From contig USCP01000002.1 of assembly GCA_900553245.1 (NCBI GenBank), positions 1 through 34,751 on the forward strand: a DNA stretch of 34,751 nucleotides. Reading direction: 5' to 3'. This document shows, in pieces, positions 8,467 through 16,405 of the stretch. The notes beneath the pieces are model-generated. The model saw only the letters and a list, made by a program, of their open reading frames with translations, was not told the origin of the DNA and did no database searches. The stretch's first letter is position 1. Each line of letters starts with the position of its first letter. The position numbers and the translations under genes were made by a program. This stretch comes from an uncultured Peptococcaceae bacterium. GTDB taxonomy: Bacteria; Bacillota; Peptococcia; Peptococcales; Peptococcaceae.

Positions 8467-9060
8467 TTATTTCATATTTGCGATGAGATATTCAGTTTTT
8501 GCCAATCGTTCCACAGAAGTAAGCAGAAAGTAGACTTCTTCCAGCGTCTCCCCTGCAACTACAACGCCATGATTTTCCATCATACAAGCACGAACGCCTT
8601 CCGGCATGGCTTTTCCAACGGCTTGCGCGAGATCTTTGGTGCCCGGCGCAAAGCAGGGAACGATTGGCACGGTTCCCAATGTTTCTTCCGCTTCGGTAAG
8701 AACCGATGAATCAACCGCTTTCCCATTTCTATAAATGGCTGTCGCATAGAGCGGATGGGCATGAATAATACATTTTGCTGTATGATTTTGCTCATACACA
8801 GCTAAATGCACCTTGAGCTCTGAGGTCGGTTTGCGATTGCCAGCCAGTTGATTACCATCAAGGTCCACCACAATCAAATCATCCTTCGTTATTAAACCCT
8901 TACTCAAATGTGTTGGCGTTGCTAAGATTTTATCTTCGAAACGTATACTTACGTTACCGTCATATGCACACACATACTGATTCTTATACAAAGCATGACA
9001 CACTTCAATAAACGGCTCTATAAACTCGGTCATTTCCGGAAATTTACTTTGAATAGTCAT
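8467..9060 (-). CDS. Class II aldolase/adducin-family protein, probable 5-(methylthio)ribulose-1-phosphate / 5-deoxyribulose-1-phosphate aldolase
   Basis: The 197-aa protein is a zinc-dependent class II sugar-phosphate aldolase of the fuculose-phosphate aldolase type. Visible are GNVSIR near residue 35 and TPTHLSKG near 48 (phosphate binding), the acidic catalytic residue in PTSELKVHL near 80, the zinc pair HAH in CIIHAHPLYATAIY near 100, and the third His in ENHGVVVAG near 163. On its own this could be a fuculose-1-phosphate aldolase. Its start overlaps the mtnA stop as TAATG, and a nucleoside phosphorylase precedes mtnA, so I infer it cleaves the MtnA product to dihydroxyacetone phosphate and an aldehyde. 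An MtnB dehydratase role is less likely because no mtnC, mtnD or mtnK is nearby. Confidence 0.82.
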   Translation of the reverse strand: MTIQSKFPEMTEFIEPFIEVCHALYKNQYVCAYDGNVSIRFEDKILATPTHLSKGLITKDDLIVVDLDGNQLAGNRKPTSELKVHLAVYEQNHTAKCIIHAHPLYATAIYRNGKAVDSSVLTEAEETLGTVPIVPCFAPGTKDLAQAVGKAMPEGVRACMMENHGVVVAGETLEEVYFLLTSVERLAKTEYLIANMK

Positions 9061-10106
9061 TATTCAAACATCTCCTTTGAAAACGGTGGTTTTAAAATTC
9101 CTTTTTCGGTGATAAATCCTGTAACAAGTTCTGCTGGTACACAGTCAAAAGCAGGGTTCAGGATTTTCGCTTTTTCAGCAACCATTGCTTGCTCATACCA
9201 TAATGTACGCACTTCTTCCGGATTTCTCATTTCAATAGTAATGTCATCTTGTGTTTTCGCATTAAAATCGATAGTAGTTGATGGTGTACATACATAAAAT
9301 GGCACATTATGTCTTTTCGCCATAACCGCTAACGTATAGGTTCCGATTTTATTTGCAAAATCACCGTTGGTAGCCACGCGATCACATCCCACAAAAACAG
9401 CATCAATAGGGTGTGTTGATAAAAGCCATCCCATCATATTGTCTGTAATGACAGTAGTTGGAATATCGTTATATGTGAGTTCAAAGGAAGTTAAGCGCGC
9501 ACCTTGAAGAACCGGACGTGTTTCGCAAGAAAATACTTCAATGTCTTTTCCTTCTTCTGTCGCTGTGTAAACTGGGGCTAATGCGGTACCATAAGTATTG
9601 CTGGTAGCAAGCAATCCTGCATTGCAATAAGTCATGACCTTTGCACCATTTTTTAAAAGACGATTGCCGTAACATCCAATAGCTTTACTAATTGCGATAT
9701 CTTCTTGATGTAAAAAGATTGCTTTTTCCAAAAGACAACGTTTGCCTTCTTCGACGCTCTGCACTTTATCTAAATCCACGGTCATTCGATTTAAACAATT
9801 TTCTAGGTTTACCGCTGTCGGACGTGAACTCAGAAAATAATCGCTCGTCTTTTGAACATCAGCAATAAAAGCATCAAGTGAACTATTAGTTATATTTTCA
9901 GCAACCATTGCTAAACCGTAGGCTGCAGTAATGCCAATGAGTGGGGCACCACGCACTTCAAGTGTTTTAATGGATTCCCAAACTTCTTCGGAAGTATGCA
10001 ATTGCTTCTTTTCTAACGTATTTGGAAGTTTCGTTTGATCGATAATTTCAATGGTATTGGTATCCTTGTGATAAGCAATCGGAATTAAACTGTTTCGAGT
10101 TGTCAT
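9060..10106 (-). CDS. mtnA: S-methyl-5-thioribose-1-phosphate isomerase (MtnA family)
   Basis: MtnA converts the aldose 5-methylthioribose-1-phosphate to the ketose; relatives do the same with 5-deoxyribose-1-phosphate. Family signatures are RGAPLIGITAAYG near residue 50, the catalytic Cys in VMTYCNAGLLAT near 158, and the catalytic Asp in VFVGCDRVATNGDFANKIGTY (shown in part) near 236. These separate MtnA from eIF2B subunits. I take the ATG at 10106 (MTTRNSLIP), with GGAG 9 bases upstream; a TTG at 10121 would have to overlap the phosphorylase gene. It starts 4 bases after that gene ends and overlaps the aldolase by one base. Substrate choice between methylthio- and deoxyribose cannot be decided from sequence. 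Confidence 0.9.
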   Translation of the reverse strand: MTTRNSLIPIAYHKDTNTIEIIDQTKLPNTLEKKQLHTSEEVWESIKTLEVRGAPLIGITAAYGLAMVAENITNSSLDAFIADVQKTSDYFLSSRPTAVNLENCLNRMTVDLDKVQSVEEGKRCLLEKAIFLHQEDIAISKAIGCYGNRLLKNGAKVMTYCNAGLLATSNTYGTALAPVYTATEEGKDIEVFSCETRPVLQGARLTSFELTYNDIPTTVITDNMMGWLLSTHPIDAVFVGCDRVATNGDFANKIGTYTLAVMAKRHNVPFYVCTPSTTIDFNAKTQDDITIEMRNPEEVRTLWYEQAMVAEKAKILNPAFDCVPAELVTGFITEKGILKPPFSKEMFE

Positions 10107-10110
10107 ATGT

Positions 10111-10902
10111 TTATTCTCCAATGTTACGGATAAAGTGTGTTAACAAGGTTTTAAATTGAGGATGTGCGTTTCTTCCGGCTTCAAGGACTTCTTCTTCAGT
10201 AAGCTTTTGATCAAGAACACCAGCAGCCATATTACTAATAAGTGAAAGGCCACAGACTTGCATATGCATTTGATTAGCCACAATAACTTCCGCAACGGTT
10301 GACATCCCAACGGCATCTGCACCTAAGACACGAAAAGCACGAATTTCGGCCGGTGTTTCATAGCTAGGACCGGTTACACCGATATATACCCCAGTTTGCA
10401 TTGGAATGTGCTGCTCTTCAGCAATTTTTTTCATAATATCAATATAGTTCCTATTGTATGCATAACTCATATCAGGAAAGCGTTCGACGCCTTCTCGTTT
10501 CGGTCCAATAAGCGGGTTGGTCCCTGTTAAATTGATGTGGTCTGTAATCAACATAAACTCACCAACATTGAAATCTAGATTGATACCACCTGAAGCATTA
10601 GTAACAATCAATGTTTCAACGCCAAGTTGATGTAACATCACAATCGGCATGGTTACATCATCCATCGAATACCCTTCATAAAAATGAAGACGTCCTTGCA
10701 TAGCAATCACTGGCACACCTTCAATGGTACCAAATAGAAATTTTCCTATATGTCCAGGCGCAGTAGAAACTTTCATCCCTTCAATTTCGCGATAAGAAAG
10801 TTCCCCTTCTATATTCATAAATTCGTGAATACATTGGTTTAATCCAGATCCTAATACAATAGCAATCTTCGCATAATTTTTCCAATCATTGATTGTCTTC
10901 AT
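10111..10902 (-). CDS. Purine nucleoside phosphorylase, trimeric (PNP/MTAP) family
   Basis: The enzyme splits a purine nucleoside with phosphate to base plus ribose-1-phosphate. Motifs are VLGSGLNQ near residue 16, MQGRLHFYEGY near 69, TNASGGIN near 101, GPSYETPAEIR near 180 and GADAVGMSTVAEVIVAN near 197. The base-specificity position reads SLISNMAAG: an Asn there is typical of 6-oxopurine enzymes such as PupG, whereas methylthioadenosine phosphorylases have Asp. Its place before mtnA and the aldolase nevertheless suggests a 5'-modified nucleoside as substrate. The start at 10902 (MKTIND) has AAGGAGG 8 bases upstream; an in-frame ATG at 10932 would lie in the terminator hairpin. It is 263 aa long. 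Confidence 0.9.
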   Translation of the reverse strand: MKTINDWKNYAKIAIVLGSGLNQCIHEFMNIEGELSYREIEGMKVSTAPGHIGKFLFGTIEGVPVIAMQGRLHFYEGYSMDDVTMPIVMLHQLGVETLIVTNASGGINLDFNVGEFMLITDHINLTGTNPLIGPKREGVERFPDMSYAYNRNYIDIMKKIAEEQHIPMQTGVYIGVTGPSYETPAEIRAFRVLGADAVGMSTVAEVIVANQMHMQVCGLSLISNMAAGVLDQKLTEEEVLEAGRNAHPQFKTLLTHFIRNIGE

Positions 10903-10920
10903 TATAAGTTCCTCCTTATG

Positions 10921-10943
10921 AAAAAAGCGCACAAATTGTGCGC
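10921..10943 (-). terminator. Intrinsic terminator between ftsX and the nucleoside phosphorylase gene
   Basis: On the minus strand GCGCAC-N5-GTGCGC is followed at once by six T. It lies 8 bases after the ftsX stop and only about 10 bases before the AAGGAGG of the phosphorylase gene, so no promoter fits between hairpin and gene. Confidence 0.7.
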
Positions 10944-10951
10944 TTCATCTT

Positions 10952-11842
10952 TTAAATTTTTAAATGTTTTTTCACCGCAAAACTACTGCCAAGAGCACCA
11001 AGAATAATACCTAGTGATAAATTAAAAATCACTAAAATCGGCATCATATAATTGGTGTTAAACAATGGCAAAAACGGCAAATTTGCAGAGATATAGGAAT
11101 AGATATTTTCATATCCCCAATATACAAACACACCTGCCACAACAGCCCCAAAGGCTCCGAGAATCATCCCTTCGATAAAGAATGGCATACGAATAAAGCT
11201 GTTTTTTGCACCTACAAGCTTCATAATCTGGATCTCATCTTTGCGACTGTTAACAGTCAATTGAATAGTGATATTAATCAAGAAAAGTGTTGCAAATACA
11301 AGCAGCACAATAATCATTGAACCGACAACAGCAGCGGATTTATTAAAACTAACTACATTTTCTACTAAATCCTGACCGTACTTGACACTGTCAATAATAG
11401 TATTGCTCTCTAATGTTTTGGCGATAGCTTCGATATTTTCCGGTTGATCCACTGTGATTTGAAAAGAGTCCGGCAATGGATTATCGCCGTTTAAGGATTC
11501 TTTCACATCCACTTCAGTGTCTTTCATTTGCTCATCAAGTGTTTGAAGAGCTTCCTCTTTACTAATGTACTCAACATTTTCAACATGTGCTGTTTTTTCG
11601 AGCTTTTTTAGTAAATCTACGTTTTTTTCCGGTGACGATGGTTGTTTAAGAAATGCAACCACCCTCAATTGGTTTTCAATACTCTTTGATGCATTATAGC
11701 TCTTGATTCCGACCAAAGAAGCTACGCTAAACATCGTCAAGGTAATAGCAATGGTCAGTATTGTTAAAAAAGAAAGTAACTTGTGTCGCGTGATTTGACG
11801 AAAGCTATCACGAATGGTGTATTTAATTTTCGTTAGGAACAT
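10952..11842 (-). CDS. ftsX: Cell division protein FtsX
   Basis: FtsX is the membrane half of the FtsEX complex, which couples ATP hydrolysis in the cytoplasm to activation of a periplasmic peptidoglycan hydrolase. The 296-aa protein has a cytoplasmic start (KIKYTIRDSFRQITRHK), a first membrane helix at about 23-45, an extracytoplasmic domain to about 170, and three further helices near 175-198, 222-245 and 268-290. This is the FtsX/MacB layout. It overlaps ftsE by 20 bases, the usual arrangement. Its hydrolase partner is not adjacent; an EnvC-like M23 protein is encoded about 6.5 kb upstream in the same gene run. Confidence 0.95.
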   Translation of the reverse strand: MFLTKIKYTIRDSFRQITRHKLLSFLTILTIAITLTMFSVASLVGIKSYNASKSIENQLRVVAFLKQPSSPEKNVDLLKKLEKTAHVENVEYISKEEALQTLDEQMKDTEVDVKESLNGDNPLPDSFQITVDQPENIEAIAKTLESNTIIDSVKYGQDLVENVVSFNKSAAVVGSMIIVLLVFATLFLINITIQLTVNSRKDEIQIMKLVGAKNSFIRMPFFIEGMILGAFGAVVAGVFVYWGYENIYSYISANLPFLPLFNTNYMMPILVIFNLSLGIILGALGSSFAVKKHLKI

Positions 11843-12521
11843 CTAACCAATACCCCCCATTCACACTATCTCTTACAATATGACCATTTGACAAGGTCAC
11901 CACTCGATGTGGGTGTTTATCCACTAAGAGTTCATCGTGAGTAGCCATAATGACCGTAGTGCCAATCTCATTGATGGCCTCGAACAATTTGAAAATTTCT
12001 TCTCCGTGATTCGGATCCAGATTACCTGTTGGCTCATCCGCAATGACAATCTGAGGTTTATTGACAATCGCACGTGCAATAGCGACGCGTTGTTGCTCAC
12101 CACCGGATAGTTCTCTTGGATAATGATTCTGTCGATCCGTCAAGCCAACAAATTCTAATGCTTCTCTGGTGCGTTTCACAACTTCTTTTCTTGGTAATCC
12201 AATACATTCGCAAGAAAAGGCAACATTCTCATAAGCTGAACGATCTTCCAATAAACGAAAATTTTGAAAAACGAAGCCTATTTTTCGACGATAAAAAGGC
12301 AATCGACGCTTTTTAATCTTCGCAAGGTCAACATTATCGACACGAATGTTTCCACTTGTAGCAATTAGTTCGCGAAGCAACAGCTTAGCAAAGGTTGATT
12401 TACCCGCGCCGCTTTCACCGACAATGTAAACGAATTCCCCTGCCTCAATATTTAAATTAATATCTGCTAGACCGACCGTACCATTTTTAAAGGTATGACC
12501 GGCGTTTGTAAAATGAATCAT
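11823..12521 (-). CDS. ftsE: Cell division ATP-binding protein FtsE
   Basis: FtsE is the ABC ATPase of FtsEX. The Walker A motif GESGAGKS is at residues 35-42, the Q-loop in FVFQNFRLL near 86, the signature LSGGEQQR near 138 and Walker B with IVIADEPTGNLD near 158. The H-loop is in MATHDE near 194. At 232 aa it has the usual size, and the lack of any attached domain fits FtsE rather than a generic exporter. AGAAGGTG upstream of the ATG serves as ribosome site, 18 bases after dapL. The FtsE-FtsX pair probably controls cell-wall cleavage during division or elongation. Confidence 0.96.
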   Translation of the reverse strand: MIHFTNAGHTFKNGTVGLADINLNIEAGEFVYIVGESGAGKSTFAKLLLRELIATSGNIRVDNVDLAKIKKRRLPFYRRKIGFVFQNFRLLEDRSAYENVAFSCECIGLPRKEVVKRTREALEFVGLTDRQNHYPRELSGGEQQRVAIARAIVNKPQIVIADEPTGNLDPNHGEEIFKLFEAINEIGTTVIMATHDELLVDKHPHRVVTLSNGHIVRDSVNGGYWLDVPNEN

Positions 12522-12539
12522 TTATTCACCTTCTCAAAA

Positions 12540-13727
12540 TTATTTCAGAAGGTTTTTCAAACGATCCATTGCTTCACTGGTGCGTTCAGGGGTATTAAAA
12601 GCAGTCAATCTGAAGAAACCTTCGCCGTTGCTACCAAAACCTTCACCTGGTGTCCCTACTACTTGGGCTTTTTCCAATAAGAAATCGAAGAATTCCCAAG
12701 AGCTCATATTGTTAGGGCATTTTAACCATACATATGGGGAATAGTGCCCACCGGTATAGTAAATCCCGAGCTCATCTAAAGTATCAGTGATAATCTTTGC
12801 ATTATGTTGGTAGCCGCGGATGTTTTCCATAATTTCAGCATAACCTTCATCGGTAAATACAGCTTCTGCAGCTCTTTGAACGATATATGGTGTACCATTA
12901 AACTTAGTGGATTGACGTCTGTTCCACATGTCCTTTAAGGAGTGGCCATCACGAACCAATTCTTTTGGCACAACGGTATAGCTGCAACGAGTACCAGTGA
13001 AACCTGCAGTCTTACTCAAAGATGCGATTTCGATGGCACAGGTCTTAGCGCCTTCAATTTCAAAAATAGTGCGTGGCAATTCATCTACACACACGAATAC
13101 TTCGTAAGCACTGTCAAACAAAATCACAGAACCGTGTTCATTTGCATAGTCAACCCATACTTTAAGTTGCTCTTTATTGTAGCAGGCACCGGTAGGATTG
13201 TTAGGAGAGCAAAGATAAATAATATCAGGATTCTTGTCGGTTTGAAGATCCTCAGGCATTGGCAAGAAGTTGTTTCCTTGATTAGCGTTCAAGAAACTTA
13301 CTTCACGACCATCCATAATATTGGTATCCAAGTAAACAGGGTACACAGGATCCGGAATAACTACATGACAGTTTTTATCAAAAATATCGAGGATGTTCGC
13401 AATATCGCTTTTTGCGCCGTCACTTACAAATACTTCGCTCGCATCAATTTCTGCATGCAATTTACCATAGTAATTTGCAATGGCTTCACGTAAAAATGCA
13501 TAACCTTGTTCCGGGCCATACCCCATAAAAGATTCGCTGACAGCATTTTCGTCAACAGCTTTATGTAATGCTGCAATAACAGTTTTTGCCAATGGTTTGG
13601 TCACATCGCCGATCCCAAGTTTAATAATATCCGCGTCAGGATTTGCTTCGGAGTAATTGCGAACCTTTTCCGCTACGGTTGAAAATAAGTAATTGTTCTT
13701 GAGGTTTTCATAGTTTTTATTAATCAT
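12540..13727 (-). CDS. dapL: LL-diaminopimelate aminotransferase
   Basis: DapL makes LL-diaminopimelate directly from tetrahydrodipicolinate and glutamate, bypassing the succinylase or acetylase routes to lysine and meso-DAP. The 395-aa length and the wording KLGIGDVTKPL near residue 37, GYGPEQGYAFLREAI near 70, YLCSPNNPTGA near 170 and the PLP lysine in ASLSKTAGFTGTRC near 235 match the family and not ordinary aspartate aminotransferases. It sits between a lipid kinase gene and ftsE. With murI it supplies peptidoglycan precursors (meso-DAP and D-glutamate), which fits the wall-related theme of this run. Confidence 0.93.
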   Translation of the reverse strand: MINKNYENLKNNYLFSTVAEKVRNYSEANPDADIIKLGIGDVTKPLAKTVIAALHKAVDENAVSESFMGYGPEQGYAFLREAIANYYGKLHAEIDASEVFVSDGAKSDIANILDIFDKNCHVVIPDPVYPVYLDTNIMDGREVSFLNANQGNNFLPMPEDLQTDKNPDIIYLCSPNNPTGACYNKEQLKVWVDYANEHGSVILFDSAYEVFVCVDELPRTIFEIEGAKTCAIEIASLSKTAGFTGTRCSYTVVPKELVRDGHSLKDMWNRRQSTKFNGTPYIVQRAAEAVFTDEGYAEIMENIRGYQHNAKIITDTLDELGIYYTGGHYSPYVWLKCPNNMSSWEFFDFLLEKAQVVGTPGEGFGSNGEGFFRLTAFNTPERTSEAMDRLKNLLK

Positions 13728-13763
13728 CTATTTTTCATCCTTTCAATAATAAACATTTTATTC

Positions 13764-14666
13764 TTAATCTGGGAAAACCAATTGAATACATTTATGATGT
13801 AAGGCTATTGTCGTTTCTTCAAATTCTCCGGCATATTCTCCATCCAGCGTCCATGGTAATGGACGTGCAGAAGTAATTTTAAATGATTTCCCTTTGACAC
13901 TGCGAATACAATCATTATCATATTGACGCATTTTTATGGAATGAATCATTTTTTGTACATCTATCGGAGTGACCGGACTCCGAATCAACGTAAGTTCAAA
14001 CATTCCATCTGTCAACATTGATTTTTCTTCGTCATCATCAAATTGTAAGAATCCACCTATAGACTTTGAATTTGAAACCGCTACAAGAATAAAATCGCCT
14101 TCAATAATGGTTTCACCATCAATTTCGATGGTTAATGAAAACACATCGGATAAATCGGTCAATTTCTTGGAAGCTTCTAAGAAATAAGCAAATTTTCCAA
14201 GAAGATTTTTTAGATATTGCGGCGTACCATAAGACACCTCAGTGAAAGCACCCGCTGCAGCCACATAACTAAAAATTTCGCCATTAAAAATGCCAAAGTC
14301 ATAGTTATGCGGTTTAGAATCCAGAATGATATCCGCAGCAAGCTGGATATCACTTGGTATTCCTAAAGAGCGAGCAAAATCGTTAACCGTACCAGTAGGT
14401 ATGCAGGTAAGTGGTGCAAACTCTTTATCAGATGCGGTAATGCCACGTAGGATTTCATTAAAAGTGCCGTCACCACCACACGAAATAATTAAATCATGGC
14501 CTTCACCATGGGTTTGAATATACTCTGTTGCATCATTGGCTTTTTGAGTAATATAGACGGTTGTCTTATAGTCGTGTGCATTAAATTTACTAAGTACATC
14601 AAGTAAATTCTCACGCATAGCCATTTTGCCGGCATTTGGATTTACAATAAATAAAGCGCTTTTCAT
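13764..14666 (-). CDS. Diacylglycerol kinase-family lipid kinase (YegS/DgkB-like)
   Basis: The 300-aa protein has the catalytic-domain motif FIVNPNAGK at its start and SCGGDGTFNEIL near residue 60, the GGDGT nucleotide site of the DAGK/YegS/sphingosine-kinase superfamily. TVNDFARSLGIP follows near 97. The C-terminal half is the usual beta-rich domain. It likely phosphorylates diacylglycerol or a related lipid, but the substrate cannot be read from sequence. I start it at the ATG at 14666 (MKSALFIV), with GGAGG 8 bases upstream; the in-frame ATG at 14699 would overlap murI and lacks a site. It begins one base after the murI stop. Confidence 0.88.
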   Translation of the reverse strand: MKSALFIVNPNAGKMAMRENLLDVLSKFNAHDYKTTVYITQKANDATEYIQTHGEGHDLIISCGGDGTFNEILRGITASDKEFAPLTCIPTGTVNDFARSLGIPSDIQLAADIILDSKPHNYDFGIFNGEIFSYVAAAGAFTEVSYGTPQYLKNLLGKFAYFLEASKKLTDLSDVFSLTIEIDGETIIEGDFILVAVSNSKSIGGFLQFDDDEEKSMLTDGMFELTLIRSPVTPIDVQKMIHSIKMRQYDNDCIRSVKGKSFKITSARPLPWTLDGEYAGEFEETTIALHHKCIQLVFPD

Positions 14667-14667
14667 G

Positions 14668-15465
14668 TTAATATCCTCCAGCATTTTCAAAATGAGCACG
14701 ATTTAATAAATGTTCGTACTTTGCAAAAGGAACTTCGTGATCACTTTCAAAAAAGCGAATTCTTTCTACCAAAGGTTTTGCATCTACAAATTCCGGCTCT
14801 ACTATTGAGGCCAAGTGATTGACTGTGCCCTCATTTCCGTCTACAACAGGAATAGCATGCCCTGTTAAATCTAACATAATGCGACGGATAAGTGTTTTAT
14901 AAAAGGTAAAATGTGTACACCCCAGTACCAATGCAGAAGTATTGGCCACATCGCATAAACTTAATTGCTGCTTCAAGTAGTTATTTAATACTTCGCCGTC
15001 GAAAATATCATTTTCCGCAAACTCAACAAGACGTTGCAAAGACAACTCTTCAACGTGCTCTGTCACACCCAATCGCTGAATAAGAGATTCCAATTTTTCT
15101 AATTTGAGTGTGAGCTCAGTGGCCGTAACAATAATTTTAGTTGCATCATTTTCATCTAGTGTTTTAGACGCTACCTTCACGGCTGGCTCCATTCCTAAAA
15201 TAGGAAACGGATATTTTTCGCGCAAATAATTCGCAGCGGCACTGGTTGCAGTATTGCATGCCAAGACAACGACATCGGCACCCTGCGCATGTAAAAATGA
15301 TACTGCATGGTCGACATATTCTATAATTTGTTGTTTGCTTTTTGTTCCATAAGGAACGTGTGAGGAGTCCGCATAAAAAAGGAACTGATTATGCGTTAAC
15401 TGTGCGGCAGCTTTTTCTAATACAGAAATTCCGCCAATACCAGAATCAAAGAAGCCTACAGTCAT
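14668..15465 (-). CDS. murI: Glutamate racemase
   Basis: MurI makes D-glutamate for peptidoglycan. The two-base mechanism residues are visible: the first Cys in VVLACNTATSAAA near residue 72 and the second in VLGCTHFTFYK near 182. The N-terminal VGFFDSGIGGISVL carries the catalytic Asp-Ser, and DSSHVPYGTK near 36 matches the family. I choose the ATG at 15465 (MTVGFFDS), 9 bases after GGAGG; an in-frame GTG at 15471 is too close to that site. Length is 265 aa. It follows rsfS by 15 bases and precedes the lipid kinase by one base. Confidence 0.95.
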   Translation of the reverse strand: MTVGFFDSGIGGISVLEKAAAQLTHNQFLFYADSSHVPYGTKSKQQIIEYVDHAVSFLHAQGADVVVLACNTATSAAANYLREKYPFPILGMEPAVKVASKTLDENDATKIIVTATELTLKLEKLESLIQRLGVTEHVEELSLQRLVEFAENDIFDGEVLNNYLKQQLSLCDVANTSALVLGCTHFTFYKTLIRRIMLDLTGHAIPVVDGNEGTVNHLASIVEPEFVDAKPLVERIRFFESDHEVPFAKYEHLLNRAHFENAGGY

Positions 15466-15480
15466 TTCCACACACCTCCG

Positions 15481-15834
15481 TTAATCGATCAACAACGATG
15501 AGATATCAATTCTTTCTGCGTCGCCCCATAAGCCATCAAGGTTGTAGTAGAAACGGGTTTCCGGTTGGAAAAGGTGAACAATCAAATCACCGGTATCAAT
15601 CAATAACCAGTCCCCTTGTTGTTTTCCTTCAGTGCGGAAATAGTTGCTACCGGTAAGATTGAAATTTAATTTTTCTAACTTATTAGCAATCATATCGGCA
15701 TGGGGTTTGTTTTTAATAGTTGCAATGATGAAATAATCTGCAAGATAGGTCATCCCGTTCATATCTAAAACGGTAATATCTTCACATTTATTAAGGTCCA
15801 TCAAGCGTACAAATTCTTCTATTATTTTGTTCAT
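15481..15834 (-). CDS. rsfS: Ribosomal silencing factor RsfS
   Basis: RsfS binds ribosomal protein uL14 on the 50S subunit and blocks subunit joining, damping translation during starvation. The 117-aa protein has ITVLDMNGMTYLADYFIIAT near residue 20 and GDWLLIDTGDLIVHLF near 73, with the terminal FYNLDGLWGDAERI-like ending typical of the Iojap/RsfS family. It belongs to the widely conserved nadD-yqeK-rsfS group; here no LytR-type gene separates yqeK and rsfS, as often happens in other Firmicutes. Confidence 0.95.
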   Translation of the reverse strand: MNKIIEEFVRLMDLNKCEDITVLDMNGMTYLADYFIIATIKNKPHADMIANKLEKLNFNLTGSNYFRTEGKQQGDWLLIDTGDLIVHLFQPETRFYYNLDGLWGDAERIDISSLLID

Positions 15835-15844
15835 TTTAAGCCAG

Positions 15845-16399
15845 TTACTCCTTGCTTATTATTTCGTTTCTTAATTTAATCATATCTTCGTGGATAAGTC
15901 TATGCTCACCAATCAAATATTTGCTCGTCCTATCAATTATTTCAACCACACATGCATCAATATTCTTTAACGCAATGCCCATCAAATCATCAATATTCGG
16001 TGTACTTCTTCCCGGTTCGATATAATCTGCAATAAAGATAATTTTTGCGAGGGTATCCATATGCGGATAACCGGTGGTATGAAACCGTATGGCCTGCAAT
16101 ATTTGCGTATCTTGTACAATGCCTTCATCTTTTAATGCAATTGACGCCGCTGGTCCATGAAGAATTTGTGGCATGAGCAAATCATATTCAGAGGTAAGCA
16201 AATCGCCATCGACACATATTTTTACAATCTCTTCCTTTGGCATTTCTTTACAATAATCATGAAGCAATCCTGCCAGTTCGGCTTTATGTTGATCTTGCCC
16301 GTGTGCCGCTGCTAATTTAACGGCAGTTTCAGCCACTCTTACAGAATGTTCATAACGTTTTTTTGAGAGCTTGTTTTTTACGATTGCTTGGTATTCCAT
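15845..16399 (-). CDS. yqeK: HD-domain protein YqeK, probable bis(5'-nucleosyl)-tetraphosphatase (symmetrical)
   Basis: The 184-aa HD phosphohydrolase carries KRYEHSVRVAETAVKLA near residue 15, the metal-binding AGLLHDYCKEM near 43, HGPAASIALK near 82 and FIADYIEPGR near 124. This is the YqeK family, which in Bacillus and Streptococcus cleaves diadenosine tetraphosphate to two ADP. It starts 6 bases after the nadD stop and is almost always found next to nadD, so it is cotranscribed with it. The His-Asp metal ligands look intact. Confidence 0.93.
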   Translation of the reverse strand: MEYQAIVKNKLSKKRYEHSVRVAETAVKLAAAHGQDQHKAELAGLLHDYCKEMPKEEIVKICVDGDLLTSEYDLLMPQILHGPAASIALKDEGIVQDTQILQAIRFHTTGYPHMDTLAKIIFIADYIEPGRSTPNIDDLMGIALKNIDACVVEIIDRTSKYLIGEHRLIHEDMIKLRNEIISKE

Positions 16400-16405
16400 A
16401 AAAAA

